A DNA stretch of 64,000 nucleotides from Pyruvatibacter sp. (GTDB lineage: Bacteria; Pseudomonadota; Alphaproteobacteria; CGMCC-115125). The notes beneath the pieces are model-generated. The model ran no database searches. It saw nothing but the letters and a program-made list of their open reading frames with translations, and was not told where the DNA came from. The translations under genes were made by a program, and so were the position numbers. Location: contig NZ_JAVJSC010000003.1 of the NCBI RefSeq assembly GCF_040219635.1, positions 72,501 through 136,500 of the forward strand, given 5' to 3'. Positions 62,279 to 64,000 of this stretch are shown piece by piece. How positions within the stretch are numbered: position 1 is the first letter of the stretch; the number at the start of each line of letters is the position of its first letter.

Positions 62279-63724
62279 TCAGTCAACCACCAGCTTTACT
62301 CTCTGACCGGCAACAACCTGCTCACCGTCCGGCAATCCGTTGAGCACGCGAAACCGTTGTTCAGCAGCGTCCGCAAAGGCTGATTGTCCCGCGAGAGACG
62401 CCACCGTTTCGCCACGCCCGACAGTGCGGACATCAACGCGCAGCGGGCTTGTTTTTGCTGCTTCATCCGCAGTCAACCGACGAAAGCTTAGAACCATATC
62501 GCGGATCGACGGTTCAAGCGTTTTTGTACGGCGCGGCTCTGTTGCGATCAAAAACCGATAGACGCCCGTCTTGTTGCCGGCGTCGTAGGCTACCAGCCGC
62601 ACGTCCTTACCCTTGACGCGTGTCACGCCGGTCGCTGCGGGAATGCCGTTGACGTCAATCGCCTCGACCTGGCTGATCTGCGCATCGCGCGCCCACACCT
62701 GCGTGATATACGCTGCCATATTGCGGGCATTGCTTCTGGGAGCGCCATCAAACTTGATCTGGCTGCCGTTGGTATCGCGCGCCACGACGGCCTGGGCTGA
62801 GTTGGTCATCGCAAAGCCATCCGGCACGGTGAACTCAAACCGCAAATCAGGATGGATGAAGTCGCGCCCGCGCACAAAACCCTGCTCCGGATCATCGCCA
62901 TAGATCATCCCATCAATGGCGGCCAGGTGAGCGTCAACGCCGGTTGCACGTGTGCCCGGCGCAACGCCGGTCTGTTGTGCCTGCTCACGGGTCGCGCGCA
63001 CGCGCTGCCCTGTGGCGGGGTGCGAGGCGAGCCAATCTACCCGGTTGGGGTCATAGCGTGCACCCTGCAACTGGGCGTGCAGGCCGCTCTGGGCGCCAAG
63101 CGACGCCAGGAATGATGGTGCCGCATACGGATCATACCCGGCGCCGGTCAACATTGTGAGGCCAGCGCTGTCGGCCTCGTTTTCCTGATCACGTGAGTAA
63201 TCGGCCAAAAAGCCGGACGCGCCAATATTGAAAATCTGATTCACAAGATCGCTGCCGACCGCAATTCCAAGCACCGCCCCCAGCAGAGTTGCCCCAATAG
63301 CGCGATTTTGCCGCCCCTGCCCGTGACGCAGTGTGACATGGGCAATCTCGTGGCCGATCACGCTCGCCAGTTCAGCTTCGGAGTTGGCCAGTGCAACCAA
63401 CCCGCGCGTCACGTACACAAAGCCGCCGGGTATCGCAAAGGCATTGACCACAGGACTGTTGAGCACAGTCACCTGAAATCGCTCATTGGGCATGGACGAT
63501 GCTGCGCTGATGCGTGCCGTCACACGCTCCACATAAGGTCCGACCCGCGGGTGGTCATATACACCACCATATTGCGCAACAATCTGCTTATGTGCCTGAG
63601 CACCCTGCTGCCGCTCACGGTCTGAAATCTGTGCCCATGCAGGTGCCGGCATAACCACTGCATACGCAAGCAAACATGTCGCGACAAATGCAGTCATCCG
63701 TATAAAGATATTCTTTTTACTCAT
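62279..63724 (-). CDS. Periplasmic M48 family metalloprotease, BepA/LoiP-like
   Basis: The 481-residue protein has a signal peptide (about 1-31, cut near APAWA-Q) and an M48 peptidase domain with the zinc motif HEIAH (about 125-129) and the third ligand Glu in NEADSAGLTMLTGAGYDP. The C-terminal part has a beta domain and a LysM-like segment (GRGETVASLAGQS...VVAGQRVKLV). Homologues degrade misfolded outer-membrane proteins. ATG 63724 overlaps the upstream stop (TGATG), so the two genes are coupled. It converges on rpoH with five bases between stops. Confidence 0.9.
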   Translation of the reverse strand: MSKKNIFIRMTAFVATCLLAYAVVMPAPAWAQISDRERQQGAQAHKQIVAQYGGVYDHPRVGPYVERVTARISAASSMPNERFQVTVLNSPVVNAFAIPGGFVYVTRGLVALANSEAELASVIGHEIAHVTLRHGQGRQNRAIGATLLGAVLGIAVGSDLVNQIFNIGASGFLADYSRDQENEADSAGLTMLTGAGYDPYAAPSFLASLGAQSGLHAQLQGARYDPNRVDWLASHPATGQRVRATREQAQQTGVAPGTRATGVDAHLAAIDGMIYGDDPEQGFVRGRDFIHPDLRFEFTVPDGFAMTNSAQAVVARDTNGSQIKFDGAPRSNARNMAAYITQVWARDAQISQVEAIDVNGIPAATGVTRVKGKDVRLVAYDAGNKTGVYRFLIATEPRRTKTLEPSIRDMVLSFRRLTADEAAKTSPLRVDVRTVGRGETVASLAGQSAFADAAEQRFRVLNGLPDGEQVVAGQRVKLVVD

Positions 63725-64000
63725 CACTGCAGAACCTCAATCTGTTCAGGATGCGTTGCTTCAATCGTCGGCCCGTTAAAGGAGCGCAACCAGCCGCGAG
63801 CGCGCACCATACGCCCCTCAAGTGCTGTCAGATCCATACCGGCATCCCTGAATGAGCGCATGTCACGCGGGGACACAGAGATTGTAAAATCTTCGCGATA
63901 GTCTGCCCCGAAATTGAGATAGCCACGCCCGTTGATGATCTTCGCTTCACGCACCCGGCCTTCCACAAGTTCGTAAGACCCTTCACGCTCGGTGAGACGG
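63724..64000 (-). CDS. Probable thermonuclease-family protein, C-terminal part
   Basis: The frame stays open to the window edge, so the N-terminus lies outside. The visible part (GSYELVEGRVREAKIINGRGYLNFGADYREDFTISVSPRDMRSF...GMDLTALEGRMVRARGWLRSFNGPTIEATHPEQIEVL) matches the C-terminal domain I associate with alphaproteobacterial thermonuclease-family (staphylococcal nuclease-like) proteins. The nuclease domain itself is not in the window. Its stop overlaps the start of the M48 gene. Confidence 0.6.
   Translation of the reverse strand, partial: RLTEREGSYELVEGRVREAKIINGRGYLNFGADYREDFTISVSPRDMRSFRDAGMDLTALEGRMVRARGWLRSFNGPTIEATHPEQIEVLQ

Noticed and set aside
1..64000. tRNA, rRNA, insertion sequences, prophage or integrated elements
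   Set aside because: Gaps are short and hold no tRNA-like cloverleaf or transposase gene that I could see. The only recombinase is XerD-like and in a housekeeping context.

Overview
The window is gene-dense, GC-rich (about 60% by eye) bacterial chromosome. Gene content and order point to an alphaproteobacterium of the Hyphomicrobiales/Parvibaculales type. The order ubiG / lysC-ptsP-(rodZ)-prfA-prmC-DUF4167-clpB, the run aroK-aroB-CorC-bolA-J domain-cobS-cobT-phytase-like-rpmB-DUF3108, and the run Suv3-like helicase-S4-fdxA-carD-rpoH are arrangements I associate with that class. The genus is not certain; relatives of Parvibaculum or Pyruvatibacter would fit. I see no rRNA, tRNA, CRISPR array, insertion sequence or prophage.

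Layout. 1-20 kb is housekeeping: an M23 peptidase fragment, the ClpB disaggregase behind a likely heat-shock promoter, translation termination (prfA, prmC), a RodZ-like protein, PtsP of the nitrogen PTS, LysC, UbiG, a DUF1178-nitrilase-glutaredoxin-ComF cluster, a complex I assembly-type methyltransferase, a lone Flp pilin too short for routine ORF calling, MutT, ArgJ with an unusual histone-like N-terminal tail, and a periplasmic PpiC foldase. SecA is at 20.5-23.3 kb.

23.4-33.2 kb looks like accessory DNA set among conserved genes. It holds two paralogous MFS transporters, a probable PAS-like protein, two tandem microsomal-type epoxide hydrolases behind a palindrome, accA, then a self-contained ECF41 sigma-factor module (CMD/AhpD-like gene plus sigma factor with a fused C-terminal regulatory domain) with an exact copy of the ECF41 promoter motif, and a malyl-CoA lyase-like gene. 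33-46 kb returns to conserved genes: xerD, a secreted unknown protein, aroK, aroB, a CorC-like protein, bolA, a J-domain protein, cobS and cobT, a phytase-like esterase, a small membrane protein and rpmB.

46-56 kb carries three tandem secreted DUF3108 proteins, a six-TM PAS/GAF histidine kinase, an acyl-CoA dehydrogenase, a dehalogenase-like hydrolase, and a divergent TetR/flavin-monooxygenase pair with a strong operator candidate. 56-64 kb holds the Suv3-like helicase, an S4 protein, FdxA, CarD behind a structured leader, an RpoH-family sigma factor, a periplasmic M48 protease and the C-terminus of a probable thermonuclease-family protein. Two stress circuits are visible: an RpoH-family gene together with a heat-shock-type promoter on clpB, and the ECF41 module. 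The best candidate for a less-described system is the ECF41 module and the neighbouring transporter/epoxide-hydrolase block.
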